Source: Lamellibrachia columna
Lineage: Eukaryota > Annelida > Polychaeta > Sabellida > Siboglinidae
DNA: 64,000 nt
Assembly: GCA_963662155.1 (NCBI GenBank)
Contig: OY759267.1
Span: 35,754,976 to 35,818,975, forward strand
Reading direction: 5' to 3'
Position numbers and translations under genes: made by a program. This document shows, piece after piece, positions 23,040 to 35,695 of the stretch. Under the pieces are notes generated by a model. The model saw only the letters and a program-made list of their open reading frames with translations, searched no databases and was not told the origin of the DNA. How positions within the stretch are numbered: position 1 is the first letter of the stretch; each line of letters starts with the position of its first letter.

Positions 23040-24370
23040 ACGGTCACCTATATTATCATGAAAATTGTGCCATTTACACTATATGGCTTAAATAGTACAT
23101 GGAATGCAAAAACTTCTCCATTTGCCGCACAGAATATAAAGGGTTCTACAATTGTGCCATTTGCACTGCATGCCTTAATAAAACTTATACTCCAATTACA
23201 ATGCATGGATCTAACAAAACAAACATATTTACATCTGTTTTCTCCCTGCAAGGGGTAACAAAACTGTTCCGCCTCGTCTGCATGGATTAGTAAAATTTCA
23301 GTAATTTGTCCACTTCATGGATTCACCCAATTTTCCATATACACAGCATGGAATATAGAAACTCCTCCGTTTCACCGCACGGACTACAATTGTGCCATTT
23401 ACACCGCATGGAAATAAACCTTCTCCGTACCAATTCTCCGCTTACACCGCGCAGAATACACTGGTGTCATTTAGTTGCATGGCTTAACAAAAGTTAGCGT
23501 TCATATACACCGCATGGAAATAACAAAACGTCTCTATATCACTGCATGTATTACCCAAATGTACATCCGCTTACTCGCTGCCTGGGTTAACAAAACTGTT
23601 CCGCCTGCAATGCACGGATTAGTGAAATTTTCAATAAATTTTCTATTGCATGGGTTAACCCACCATCTCCGTGTACACCGCACGGACTATCGAAACTGCT
23701 CCGTTTACACCGTACGGAATATAAATGTGTTATTTACACAGCATGGCTTACCAAAAGTTAATTTCAATTTATACCGCATGGCAATAACAGAACTTTTCCA
23801 TATCACTTTCCGTTTTCACTGCACGGACTACAGAAATTGCTCCGTTTCCACCGCACGGAATACAATTGTGCCATTTACACCGCATGGCTTACCAAACGAT
23901 AATTTCCATTTACACCGCATGGAAATAACAAAGTCTCCATATCACTTTCCGTTTTCACCGCACGTACTACCGACATTGCTCCGTTTACACCGCACGTAAT
24001 ACAATTGTGCCATTTACACCGCATGGCTTAACAAGAGTTAATTTCCATTTACACCGCATGGAAATAACAAAACTTCTCCATGTCACTTTCCGTTTACACC
24101 GCAAGGAATACAGAAACCCCTCCATTTTCAACGTATGGAATACAATTGTGCCATTTACACCACATGGCTTAGCAAACGTTATCTTTTTATTTACACCCGT
24201 GACACCGCATGGAAATAACAAAAACTTCTCCTTATCACTGCATGGATTAACTAAATTTAGATCCGCTTACTCACCGCATGGGTTGACAAAACTGCTCCAC
24301 TTCCCCCGCATAGATTAGTTACATTTTCAATATTCTTACTGCATGGCTTAATCCAGTTTCCTCGTTTACA
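23040..24370 (+). repeat. Satellite array with TACACCGCATGG core, ~140-bp higher-order unit
   Basis: Submonomers of roughly 35 bp each carry TTTACACCGCATGG or a variant, alternating with tails such as CTTAACAAAAGTTAATTTCC and AAATAACAAAACTTCTCC. The marker TGTGCCATTTACACC recurs at 23867, 24006 and 24147 (with a variant at 23726), giving a ~140-bp higher-order unit of four submonomers. Open frames here come from the array. Confidence 0.8.
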
Positions 24371-25320
24371 CCGCATGAAATAGAAAAAACTGGGACAGGA
24401 AGGTCAGTGGATGTCTCCATCAAGCGGTCGGTTGTCGGCCAAGGAGGATCCACCATGCCAGTATCCTGATGATTCGATGAGGGCACTGGCTCAGGAGCCA
24501 CGGAAGTCGCCGCTTGACGAGCACTGGAGGCAGAGTGAATATCGGCTTGTCCACTCGTCGAGGGCACAGGCGCTGGAGCAGTAGGTGCCACCACCTGGCG
24601 ACCAACGGCAGAAGCTGGCCGGACGACCGGATGACTCGGTGGGGGTCACTACGGATGATGCCGCCACCTGGCGATCAACATAGGCTGACGCAACCGCGTC
24701 GTGACCACCCGTAGGACTTACCAGTTGCAGCGCTACACGTGACAACTCCCGCATCACGCGCATCTCATTGTAAGGTTTGGTCAGCCTAAAATTGTAAGAA
24801 CAGAGATAGCGGTCATTGCAGACATGTTTAATCAATGATTTAACGTTAGCATAAAGAAAACCCAGGTTGATACAACTTATGTAAGGCAAGCTATAGTTTT
24901 TGGCCAGTTTGCAGCTTTGCTTATTGTTTAGTATACACAGTAGGGAGGGGTAGAGTCGCCCCGACTGTAATAATAACTGGACTGTCAAACGGGAGAAATG
25001 TTTACCCGATTTAGAATGCAGGCCATAAGAAACTAGTTTAGTTGGCAACTGACCGTCCCCAAGGACACAAGAAGGTCTCCCAGTCCTGGGGGGTTCAGAA
25101 GGTGACCCGATACCTTGCATACGACGGTCATTTCCAGCATGTACGGGGATGACGATTGTATTTGGACATCGGCCAATAACGGCTTTCTCGATTTCCTAAA
25201 ATGGTTAACCGCGCCTCCACTGAGGCGGGGTTCTTCTGAAAGCTCTGGTATAAATAGGCCAGAAATAGACTCATAAAACAACGGGTGCGCGCGATCTAAA
25301 TTACCACGCACCTCGTTCAA
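24371..25320 (-). pseudogene. Unrecognised minus-strand coding block with frameshifts
   Basis: Three overlapping minus-strand frames appear to be pieces of one protein. The first, from ATG 25318-25320, covers GLFIPELSEEPRLSGGAVNH. The second (about 25110-24620) is the most protein-like, for example LVSYGLHSKSGKHFSRLTVQ and SLPYISCINLGFLYANVKSL. The third is Pro/Ser/Thr-rich (APTAPAPVPSTSGQAD ...), ending near 24370. Frame changes fall near 25110 and 24610. GC content is well above the flanks. I do not recognise the family; a gag-like, transposon or captured gene are all possible. It is enclosed by two related satellite arrays. Confidence 0.4.
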
Positions 25321-25840
25321 TTTGGACTAAAAATTATCGGCAAGGATGGGCAACGCCGGCCCATACCTACCTTACCATTAGAAAACAAAATTTATTGAAG
25401 ACTTTTAAATGTTAAATGGGAGACACAAGAACAATGGTAGAGAACCAGTCTATGTTGTACAATCAATAGTTCTGCGTTAATAAAATCTTGCGAACCTGGA
25501 AGATGCGTTCACGGCTTATTATACCGATCTGATCGTCTGCGGTATTATCAGTAAGCAGCTAGCCGATCTGGCAAGCGACAATGCCAATTACTACACAACT
25601 GTGAGTATTCTCAACGAATGCACGCGCCCTTAAGAGAAGATGAAGTTGCTCCGTTGCTGTAACATTTACTGTTCAAGTTGAACACTGCACCCAATCGTAG
25701 TAATGTGAACCTTATGTACGCTGTGTCATTACAAACTAGGGACCACGGTTAACCCTTGACCAACATTATCCACTCACAAACTACAACGTTACCCGCTCCG
25801 GTAATCCAACTGTATGGTGGAATCAGACAAATGAAAATTA
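25321..25840. other. Unassigned spacer before the second array
   Basis: No ORF or repeat recognised apart from short direct matches; it separates the coding block from the right array. Confidence 0.4.
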
Positions 25841-27060
25841 CAATGCCCTGTACACCGTAGGGATGAATAGTGTAAACCGGCCATTTACCCCAAATGGCGG
25901 AATAATAAAATTACCATGCCATGAACATCACGGGGACCCATATTATCGTCAGACAAGTTACAATGTATGGTGGGACAAGAAATTAAAATTAACATGCACT
26001 ACCTAGCGTTCGAACGATAGCATAAACCGACCATTCACACTGTATGGCGGAATAAGACAATTAATGATTAACATGCCCTGTACACTGTGGGAAACACCAT
26101 CACAGCCACCATACCCACCGTATGGCGGAACCAGAAAAATTAAAAGTAACCTGCCCTGTACACCATAGGGCCAAAGAACATAAACCGACAATTTACACCG
26201 TATGGCGGAATAAGAAAAATAAAAATGCCCTGTACACCATAGGGCCAAAGATCATAAACCGACCATTTACATCGTATGGCGGAATAAGACAAATACAAAT
26301 GCCCTGTACACCATAGGGCCAAAGATTATACACCGACCATTTACACAATGTATGGCGGAATAAAATAAAAAATGCCCTGTACACCATTGGGCCATTCCTC
26401 TAGTCCGACCATTAACACCGTATGGCGGAATACAAAAATTAAAAATGTCCTGTACACCATAGGGCCAAAAATCATACACCGACCATTTACACCGTATGGC
26501 GGAATAAAATTAAAAATGACCTGTACACCATAGGGCCAAACCCCTAGTCCGCCCATTTACACCGTATGGCGGAATAAGAAAATTAAAATTAACGTGCCCT
26601 GTAAAATGTAGGGACCACGTTCATAGTCCAACTATTTTCACCGTATGGTGAACATGCCCTGTACACCGTGGGGACCAATATAATAATCCGACCATTTACA
26701 CCGTATGGCGGAATAGAACAAATGAAAATGAACATGCCCTTTACACCATAGGGACCAATATAACAATCCGACCATTTACACCGTATGGCGGAATAGAACA
26801 AATGAAAATGAACATGCCCTTTACACCATAGGGACCAATATAACAATCCGACCATTTACACCGTATGGTGCACAGGAGAGTAGTAAAGTGAAAAACATTG
26901 CCCTATGTACTATAGGAACCAAAATCTTGACCTCAACGCCACTGTATGGTTTAATAATCACGATTAAAGCTACTATGCCCATCACACCCGAAGGAGTGAT
27001 CTCAGAAATTACCCATGCCACCTGAAGGCGTCATAACCATAAATTAAAGTAACATAACAC
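25840..27060 (+). repeat. Satellite array with TACACCGTATGG / TACACCATAGGG half-units, 74-80 bp
   Basis: Each unit has two half-units: one with TTTACACCGTATGGCGGAAT and one with CCTGTACACCATAGGG. The dimer is 74 bp around 26200-26350 and 80 bp around 26680-26860, where consecutive units are nearly identical. The core is the same as in the 23040-24370 array, but the rest of the monomer differs. Edges are degenerate. Confidence 0.8.
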
Positions 27061-27079
27061 CCTTTTTCAGTGTTTGGAT

Positions 27080-27427
27080 CTAGTATTCAGGTACAAATGA
27101 ATTGACGGAATGTGGAATTTGTGGTGGACCTGTGGACATGACGTCACTGATCACGTGGATCGCAATATACGGGACCGTGTGTCAGAGGGAATAAGTGCCA
27201 GACCTGTTCTAATTGACAGACCTAGAGTAAGATCTAGATTACGACGTATTAACAACATCAGCGGCCACAGGGAGGAAAATAACACCAGTCTTAAACATTG
27301 GATTAAGAACGGCACGATACAAGAAACGCAGCAATGCAGCGTTAATGAATCGGACAAACCGTTGACGTCGGATAAAGAAGAAGATGATGACGACGCCGAA
27401 AGAACCTCCAACGATGGCAGTTATTGA
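27080..27427 (+). CDS. Unrecognised ORF, acidic C-terminus
   Basis: An ATG at 27110 opens 105 codons, ending TAA 27425-27427. The middle is Arg-rich (RPRVRSRLRRINN) and the end acidic (SDKEEDDDDAERTSN). Another frame just upstream reads ELTECGICGGPVD, a possible Cys pair. It is followed by AATAAA-like AATAAAACT at 27447. No homology recognised; it could be the end of an element that includes the satellite arrays. Confidence 0.35.
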
Positions 27428-27789
27428 AGTTGGCAGTTATGTCGAATAAAACTCCACCTTACCATAGATGTGTTCGCGTTTGTTATAAATATCTGCTAAT
27501 ATGAAGGCCTTCAACTTTGCATCCCTTCCCCAAAAGATAGGATATACATCGGCAGCACCCAAATGTGTGAGCGGCGAGACTTATACGCGATCACGTTTTT
27601 CAGTGTTTGGATCCTGCCAATATCTTTCGCATGTTCGTCGACACAACATGGCAACTCTGATCATAGATGTGATAAGCTGTAAGGAAATAACATACAATGT
27701 AATAAAATAATGTGTCAACTGGAGGTCTTCATGTGTGTTGATGTCATGTTGCTGTGAATTACGCTCGCAATTTTGACTGCAATTTTGGA
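27428..27789. other. Unassigned stretch
   Basis: TTTTTCAGTGTTTGGATC occurs here (27597) and in near-identical form at 27063, a ~535-bp spaced direct repeat enclosing the ORF above. Nothing else seen. Confidence 0.4.
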
Positions 27790-29577
27790 ACACTGACAAC
27801 GTTGCACTCAGAAGTGAAATAGAGTCTGTTTGTGTAGATATGACAACGTGTGGTAAAGATCAGCAGGTGGAAGAACTGGTGGCGACGTATAACAACAACT
27901 TAACGATGTGTCTCGATAAACACGCTCCGTGGCGCAGTGTATGCACTCGAAACAACATTCCCCACCCGTGGTACGATGCGGATATAGCAGATGCCCGCGA
28001 AAGAAGACGCAAAATAGACCATCTGTGGAGGAGGACCAAGCTAGAGGTACATCGTCAGTTGTATGTTAATTCACGTGATGAGTGTTATGCCTTGATAATT
28101 CAAAGAAAAATGGGATATTTCCAAGAACGTTTAGAAATCGCTGACAACAAAAGTATGTTTCGCATTCTGCGATCGCTTGAAGTCCATCAAATGCAACTTC
28201 CCGAATTCAATTCAACGAAGGAAAATTGTGATGCATTTTCACGTTACTTCCAAGAGAAGATTGAGAAGCTGCTTAATAGTTTGCATTGCCACACTGCCGT
28301 ATATCATTCAATGGACGAGACGCCTTGTTTTAGTGACTCTCTCGAAGTGTTCGAGCCTACTAATACAGCCGAGATAGCGTCTATTCTCGCCAACACAGAT
28401 AAGACGTACGCGCTTGATCCCCTACCCACTAAACAATTGAAGGATAACATAGACTCTATTGCGCCTATCGTCACATGCAATACAAATGCCTCTCTGGTGA
28501 ATGCAGTTATGCCTGCGCTGCTTTAGCAGGCAATTGTTCGGCCATTGCTAAAGAAACCATCACTCGATAAGGACACACTGAACAACTACCGTCCAGTTAG
28601 CAATCTAAGTCATCTATCCAAAGTCATCGAGAAAGTTATTGCCCGAAGGATCATCTGTCATATTTCCGATCAGCGAATGCAGGATTGTTTCCAATCAGCA
28701 TACCGGAAAAATCAGTAAAATGAAACCGCATTGTTATGTGTTACAAATGCCATGAAAGTCGCGATGGATAACAGGCAAGGTACAGCACTTGTGGTCATCG
28801 ACTTTAGTGCCGCCTTTGATACAATCAACCACAAGATAATGATTCAGCGGCTACGCTTGCGCTATAGTATTGTGGGCAAGGCGCTTGGCTGGTTGCAATT
28901 TTATCTGCAGAATCGGACTCAGCGAGTAGTCATACGTGATGAATCATCGAACACATGTGTGACATCGGGTGTCCCGCAGGGTTCGGTGCTTGGACCATTG
29001 CTATTCTCGCTGTACATCCAACCCATCGGCGATATAATCAGAGCGCATGGACTTTCGTTTAATCGTTACGCGGATGATCTGCAATTGTACTGTCACTTTA
29101 ACCTAACCGCGACAGCTTTGGCTACTGCGCTGCGACGTATGGAAGACTGTTTGGATGTTGTGAAACAGTGGATAACATCAAACTGCCTGTGCATGAATGA
29201 CAATAAAACGGAATATCTCCCTGTGGTACCTAGGACTGCAGCTGCGCTCGTTGACAGCAGTGTAATACGTGTAGGGGATGTCACAATTATTGCGTCACGA
29301 TCTGTTCGTAACCTTGGTGTCGTCATGGATCGACACCTAGATCTTAAGAAGCAAGTATCAAGCATCGTCAGTGTGTGTTCGTTCCATCTCCGCCACACTA
29401 ACCGGATGAGCCGTTATCTTCCAATGACAACAAAGGAACGTGTCTTCAATGCCATTATTACGTCACGGCTTGATTACTGCAATTCTCTTCTATATGGTAC
29501 TTGAGTTAACAACATTGCTCGCCTGCAGAGGATGCACAATACGGCTGCGAGTTTAATCTTACGCCGGCCCCGTATTA
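27790..29577 (+). pseudogene. L2/CR1-like LINE, RT domain, three stops
   Basis: One continuous frame runs from the endonuclease-RT linker (LDKHAPWRSVCTRNNIPHPW) through RT. Motifs are [33 protein letters not shown] (motif A), SGVPQGSVLGPLLFS, YADDLQLY (motif C, intact) and RLDYCNSLLYGT. It is broken only by point stops at 28524-28526 (TAG), 28716-28718 (TAA) and 29502-29504 (TGA), with no frameshifts, so decay is moderate. It is 5'-truncated near 27790, and the 3' end is interrupted by the (AT)n tract at 29578. Confidence 0.85.

Positions 29578-29631
<54 letters not shown>
29578..29631. repeat. (AT)n microsatellite
   Basis: Uninterrupted dinucleotide tract directly after the LINE's last recognisable codons (LILRRPRI). 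Confidence 0.95.
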
Positions 29632-29633
<2 letters not shown>

Positions 29634-29874
29634 CATTTTCTGTCTCAATCCTAGTGAGCTGTAACAAAAATGTATATTTTAGAATAGTTATTTAATTACT
29701 GTATTTATTTTTCTACTTTTTCTATATTTATTTATTTTTATTACGTTTTAGTATTATGCATTCCAAAAAAAACTTATATATTTATATACGCCTAATATTC
29801 TTATGTGTTAATTACATAGCATACACATATATTTTATTCATTTAAACTAGCTGTATACTGGTTGTAAAAATCTG

Positions 29875-29960
29875 TACATGTTGTAAAGCGCCACAAACAA
29901 TATAACATTGGATCTGGCGCTATATGAAATCAAATGTATTATTATTATTATTATTATTAC
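29875..29960 (+). repeat. LINE 3' end with (ATT)n tail
   Basis: GTAAAGCGCCACAAACAATA through GGATCTGGCGCTATATGAAA then (ATT)6. The GGCGCTATATGAA-(ATT)n ending is the typical 3' end of L2/CR1-like elements and probably belongs to the LINE at 27790. A similar tail lies at 47217-47262. Confidence 0.65.
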
Positions 29961-30854
29961 AATATATCATACAAATATGTATTTGTTATATGCAGATCTG
30001 TGCGCACTGTTTACATGGATGCGCACTTCAATTGTACTTGTTCCGTTGAATATATCAATGAAGTTTATAGTAATAAGTGCTCAAAAGATTATTAGTAACC
30101 CCACAAAATTGGGTTATGAAACTGGCTTCAAATAGCTACAGTATTCATTACATTTTGATAGTGAATTAGAAATATGTTCAGAAATATTGTTAGTATAGTT
30201 TCAAATGACCAAATTAGTGTTATCGGCCATAACACTTCATCATCAAAGACATCGACTAATTATTGTGACCCTTGTCATTCTTATATGTAGTATAACATGT
30301 TGTAATAATAACCATAATCTAAAAATTACTGGTAACGTTGAATAACTTCTTGGAAAGTCCATGAAGCAGCAATGTTTGATGCTGTGCCTCCGTACCAATT
30401 TAGTGCTGTTTTGTAGGATCACATTTCTGGAAACCCCAGACAAGGTAAATTCTGTGCATGACAAAGAGCGCGCACAAAGACTTCCAGTCGGGCAGGACAA
30501 GAAAGCACAGGTGTGTTCTTAATATATATAAATAAACGTATAGGTCAAATAAATAGCCAAATAGTATAGTGCCGAATGACAGTATGCTGTAGAATGTGTC
30601 AGACTGATCATTGGCTCCTTTTGTTGGGTAGACTATTTGGCTAACAAGGGATGTCGCACCTCACTTCCGGTAACATTGTCACGTTTTCTGTGCGTACAGT
30701 CGTTAACGTACCTCTTTTTATAAGAAATCCATATATGTTTTTAATGACAAGTAGGTATAGTGAAAGTTTATTCATTGGGACATTTGTGTAAGGTCATAGT
30801 ATTCGGATTACGCATCGCAACGCCGAGATACGGATGTTGAAAGGTGAGTGGGGT
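29961..30854. other. Unassigned stretch
   Basis: AT-rich. No exon, RNA gene or repeat copy was recognised. Confidence 0.5.
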
Positions 30855-30863
30855 CATTCCTAG

Positions 30864-31060
30864 GGGTCCCGGATGGTTCGGCCCATGACGGGTTCGGCCC
30901 ACGCCGACGGATGGTTCGGCCTAGTCGATTCGGCCCACGCAGACGGATGGTTCGGCCCATTTCACTGTCGCTATTGAAATCAGCGACGGTCGATTCGGCC
31001 CACTCTAGCTAAGCGGCGGAAATCTAAGAATAGTCGTTTCGGCCCACGGCCTGAATTAGT
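30864..31060. repeat. Left subterminal TTCGGCCCA cluster
   Basis: TTCGGCCCA or a one-base variant occurs about seven times, in units such as CGGATGGTTCGGCCCA and GTCGATTCGGCCCA. A diverged version of the stretch after it (CTAAGAATAGTCGTTTCGGC onward) recurs near 32955-33060. Confidence 0.8.
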
Positions 31061-31170
31061 AAGAAAGGCGGAGAGGCGGAAATTATGATTGTGCACAGAA
31101 ACATACGTACACGCTAATATAATAATAATGATCTGGAACTATTTATAAAAATATAGCAATAAACGAATAA

Positions 31171-32556
31171 CTAGTTGAGTTTGTATTAATATTTAAGAAA
31201 GGCAGTAGACACCTAGCGGCAAACTACAGGCCAGTTAGCTTGACGGCAGTGGCATGTAAAGTCATGGAATCCCTGGTCAAAGATGCCATAATAACACACA
31301 TGGAAAAAAACAAATTAATTGCAGACCAGCAGCATGGTTTCATTGCTGGGAGATCATGTACCACACAACTAATCTCAACATTAGAAGACTGGACAAAAAT
31401 ATTAGACGATGGAGAATGTGTAGATGCAATATACATGGATTTAAAGAAGGCTTTTGACTCAGTACCACACCAGAGACTGCTCGCAAAGTTAAAAGGATAC
31501 GGAATAAAGGGAAAACTTCTTAAATGGATTGAAACATTTCTCACCTTTCGCAAACACTGCGTATTAGTAAATGGAGCAGCATCTTCGTGGACGGAAGTAG
31601 TAAGTGGGGTTCCACAGGGCAGTGTCCTTGGACCTATTCTTTTTATACTATATATTAATGATTTAACAAATGTTGTAATATGTGACATGAAGATTTTCGC
31701 AGACGATACAAAAATATATCACAAAACTTCAACGAGGCAAGATTGTAGAAACCTACAGAAAGACATAGATAGATTACAAGACTGGGCTGAAAAGTGGCAG
31801 TTAAAATTTCACCCAGATAAATGCAAAGTTCTAAGAATTGGACATGGGCACCCAGAATTTACTTATACTTTGACAACAGAAACAGGTGAAAATCCTCTGG
31901 AGTGTAGCCATGTAGAGAAAGACCTGGGCATCCTAGTTGATGACCAGTTAAAATTTACACAACAGGTACAGCAGGCAGTGTCAAAAACAAATAGATTGCT
32001 GGGTGTAATACGACGAACATATCGATACTTGGACAGGACAACCTTTCTACATTTATATAAGGGACTAGTCCGTCCTACTTTGGAATATGGAGTGGTAGTC
32101 TGGTCACCACAGTACCAGCATGATATTGATGCTCTGGAGGCTGTCCAGAGAAGAGCTAGTATGATGGTCCCAGTACTGAGACATTTAGATTATGAATCTA
32201 GATTAAAGGCATTAAATTTACCAACACTGACCTATCGTCGTTTACGAGGAGATATTATTGATGTGTATAAATACTTGCATGGCATTCTTACTTTTTCGCA
32301 CGATATGTTTAACAAAGACTTGTACGAAGGCACACGGGGTCATTCTCTAAAGTTGTTCAAGGACCGAAGTAAACGGGAATTAAGGAGGCATTTCTTCAGC
32401 CAGAGAGTCATTAATATTTGGAATTCACTTCCGGACACCGTCGTCACTGCACCGTCAGTAAATACGCTTAAAAATCGACTAGACAAACACTGCCGAAACC
32501 AGGCAGTCAAATATGACTACAAAGCCACACTAAGACTAACTAAGAGCGGTACATAG
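31171..32556 (+). CDS. CR1-like LINE reverse transcriptase, 5'-truncated, open
   Basis: The frame is open from 31171; element sequence begins near 31189 (IFKKGSRHLAANYRPVSLT) and ends at TAG 32554-32556. RT motifs are intact: MDLKKAFDSVPHQRLL, SGVPQGSVLGPILFILYIND and IFADDTKIY (catalytic FADD about 155 residues after the TTG at 31240). They are followed by the C-terminal region EKDLGILVDDQLKF, RPTLEYGVVVWSP and TYRRLRGDIIDVYKYLHG. There is no stop or frameshift. The endonuclease half is absent, so it cannot move alone, but the intact frame implies recent insertion. Confidence 0.85.
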   Translation, partial: LVEFVLIFKKGSRHLAANYRPVSLTAVACKVMESLVKDAIITHMEKNKLIADQQHGFIAGRSCTTQLISTLEDWTKILDDGECVDAIYMDLKKAFDSVPHQRLLAKLKGYGIKGKLLKWIETFLTFRKHCVLVNGAASSWTEVVSGVPQGSVLGPILFILYINDLTNVVICDMKIFADDTKIYHKTSTRQDCRNLQKDIDRLQDWAEKWQLKFHPDKCKVLRIGHGHPEFTYTLTTETGENPLECSHVEKDLGILVDDQLKFTQQVQQAVSKTNRLLGVIRRTYRYLDRTTFLHLYKGLVRPTLEYGVVVWSPQYQHDIDALEAVQRRASMMVPVLRHLDYESRLKALNLPTLTYRRLRGDIIDVYKYLHGILTFSHDMFNKDLYEGTRGHSLKLFKDRSKRELRRHFFSQRVINIWNSLPDTVVTAPSVNTLKNRLDKHCRNQAVKYDYKATLRLTKSGT

Positions 32557-32608
32557 GCAGATTTTGCCTGAAGACCGAAGAGGATATGTATGTATGTATG
32601 TATGTATT
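32557..32608 (+). repeat. 3' UTR and (TATG)n tail of the CR1-like LINE
   Basis: TGCCTGAAGACCGAAGAGGA then (TATG)n from about 32585; a simple-repeat tail marks the 3' end of the insertion. Confidence 0.75.
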
Positions 32609-33174
32609 GTAATATATAATGTATTGACTTCATTGTTTGTGTGAGCACATTTTATGTGATCAAGCCCTTTGTGTTTAATCTGTCTGATGTTTCATTATCA
32701 ACACTTGTTAACTGAAATGTTTGAAAGCGTGATTTCATAGTTTGTGTGAGCACATTTTATGCTTTTAATCTATCTGGTGTTTCATCAGCAAAACATGCTA
32801 ACGTAAATGTTTGATAGCATCACTTCATTGTTTGTGTGAGCACGTTATATCAAGCCCTTTATTCAATTAATCGTCTTAAGTTAATTGAGCATATCACAAG
32901 TTGCAAAGAGGTGTCATTAACGTTTTCGGCTCTATTGTCCCACGTCAGTAGCTGATTTCTAAGAATAGTAGTTTCGACCAACGGCGTGATACAGGAAAAA
33001 AATACTTAATATGATTACGCACAGAAACATATTCACAACCTAATATAACAATTATCTCATATAAAATAACAGAATGCAGTCCAGCAACACAACGCCAGAA
33101 ATATTGACAACGAATGGAATTTCTGTCTTTATTAACAACTACCAAAACATAATTTTCCAAAACTATTACAACAC

Positions 33175-33815
<641 letters not shown>

Positions 33816-33949
33816 TGCCACAATGCGGAGAAGCCATGACAGGACGAACGCGTTATTTACAATCTGGGAGCGTCTCGTCAAGGCCGAACGTAACGAAAGG
33901 GAAACGCTGCGTTCCTTGAGCCGACTGACAAAAATAGCGAACGTAATAA

Positions 33950-34390
33950 ACACTTGGTTCGAAAACAATAATAATACTGTAGCGTACAATATTTCGCTAA
34001 AACACGCAAACAGTTGAAACTGGGGAACGTAATAAATAAGTAGTATTGGTTCTAAAACAATAATAATGTAGCGCATGGCGTTTCGTTAAAACACTGAAAC
34101 AGTTGTAGCGTATAACATTTTGCAATTACAATACTCTATAAACAACAATTGACTCGAAAACAATAATACTGTAGCGTACAACAAGTCAACAGCATTTCGC
34201 TAAGACATGCAAACAGTTGAAAATAGCGAAGAATTCGTTAGTCGTTTCGGCCCACGTCGCCCGCTGGCACCGGTTGCATACACGGATGGTTCGGCCCATG
34301 TGAGCGAAAACACTTCACGGTTCACCGGTCGCGCCGTTGGATGGTTCGGCCCATGGGCCGAACCCGTTATGGGCCGAAACATCCGACACC
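33950..34390. repeat. Right subterminal repeats and TIR
   Basis: Degenerate ~100-130-bp repeats with TGTAGCGTACAA and CGCTAAAACACGCAAACAGT (33950-34225) are followed by a TTCGGCCCA cluster. This holds the perfect palindrome TTCGGCCCATGGGCCGAA (near 34345-34365) and then the inverted terminal repeat. Confidence 0.7.
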
Positions 34391-34426
34391 CATTCCTAGT
34401 TGCATACCCTTTTATATATATATAGT

Positions 34427-35690
34427 GGATATGATATATACAGTGGATTTGATATTTTGTCTCCGACAACTACAAGAAAATTGCATTGAGCAGGACCGAC
34501 CACTATACATGGTATTTGTCGACTTCACGAAGGCGTTTGATACAGTCGGAAGGGCCGGGCTATGGCAGCTACTGAGGAAATATGGATGCCCAGAGAAATT
34601 CACAACCATGATCGAGGGTCTACATATGGGAATGATGGCGAATGTGAGTGTTGGAGGGGAAGTCTCGGAAACGTTCGGTGTTACCAATGGTGTCAAGCAA
34701 GGCTGTGTACTGGCCCCCACGCTCTTCTCCATCTTCCTATCAGCAATGCTCGTCGAGGCTTTCCGAGGCATGGGAGATGGCGTCTATATACAGTCTAGAC
34801 AGAGCGCTGACCTATTCAACGTCGCACACTTCAGAGCGAAGACCAAGACTACCCAGATACTTGTGAGAGAGCTGCTATACGCAGATAACAGTGCACTGGT
34901 TGCCCACTCTGCTGAAGAGATCCAGAGAATAGTGGATGCTTTCTCCGATGCATCAAAAAAGTTCGGCCTGAAGATTAACATCAAGAAGACGGAAGTGCTG
35001 TACCAACCCAACTCTACAAGAACCCGAGAGGAGGATATCATGGTTGATGGAAACAAGCTGAACTCTGTTCCGGAATTCACCTACCTCGGAAGCGCTATAT
35101 CAAGTGATGGACGCGTTGATGCTGAAATACAGAGGAGGATGGCCAAGGCTAGTGCATCTTTCAGCCGATTACGCCAGAGACTCTGGAACAACCACCATGT
35201 GTCCACGCGGGTCAAAGGCAAGATCTACCGCGCAATTGTGCTATCCACCTTACTATACGGAGCCGAGGCCTGGACAGTGTACAGACGACAGGTGAAAAAG
35301 CTGCATGCCTTCATGATGCAACATCTGTGTTCGATCATGAGGCTAACCTGGAAGGACAAAGTGACAAACAAGGAAATACTCGGTCGGATAGGGCTGCCCT
35401 CTATGGAAGATCTTCTGATCAAAAAGAATCTCCTATGGACTGGACACCTCATGAGGATGTCATCAGACAGGCTACCAAAGCAGATCCTCTATTCTCAATT
35501 GTCTTCTGGTCACAGACAGAGAGGACGCCCTCATCTTCGGTTCAAGGATACCATCAAGAGAAACCTCAAGCTGAGAGACATAAAGACCGACTCATGGACA
35601 TCACTCTCACAGCAGAGAACTAAATGGAGTGCGACGGTCAAAAAATGAAAGCAGTCTTTGTCGCATAGCGACTGACAGCATGATGATGAT
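34427..35690 (+). pseudogene. RTE-like LINE reverse transcriptase, catalytic YADN
   Basis: The open frame ends at TGA 35646-35648. Motifs are YMVFVDFTKAFDTVGR, TNGVKQGCVLAPTLFSIFLS and LKINIKKTEVLYQ, with the C-terminal STLLYGAEAW, LLWTGHLMRM and HRQRGRPHLRFKD. Motif C reads LLYADNSALVA where relatives have FADDSALVA: codon AAC at the second catalytic Asp, which should abolish polymerisation. It is 5'-truncated near 34427 and tailed by GCATGATGATGATGAG at about 35675-35691. It lies directly beside the Mutator-like element and upstream of a THAP exon. Confidence 0.8.
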
Positions 35691-35695
35691 GAGTT

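Noticed and set aside
23475..23999. 174-codon plus-strand frame in the left satellite
   Set aside because: Peptide repeats follow the ~140-bp higher-order unit, and stops appear where monomer lengths change.
23040..27060. CRISPR-like array
   Set aside because: Monomers repeat along their whole length with no unique spacers of constant size, and the window is clearly eukaryotic.
34207..34425. Coding exon with repeated TTCGGCCCA
   Set aside because: This is the terminal repeat region of the Mutator-like element; the open frame reflects GC-rich motif repetition.
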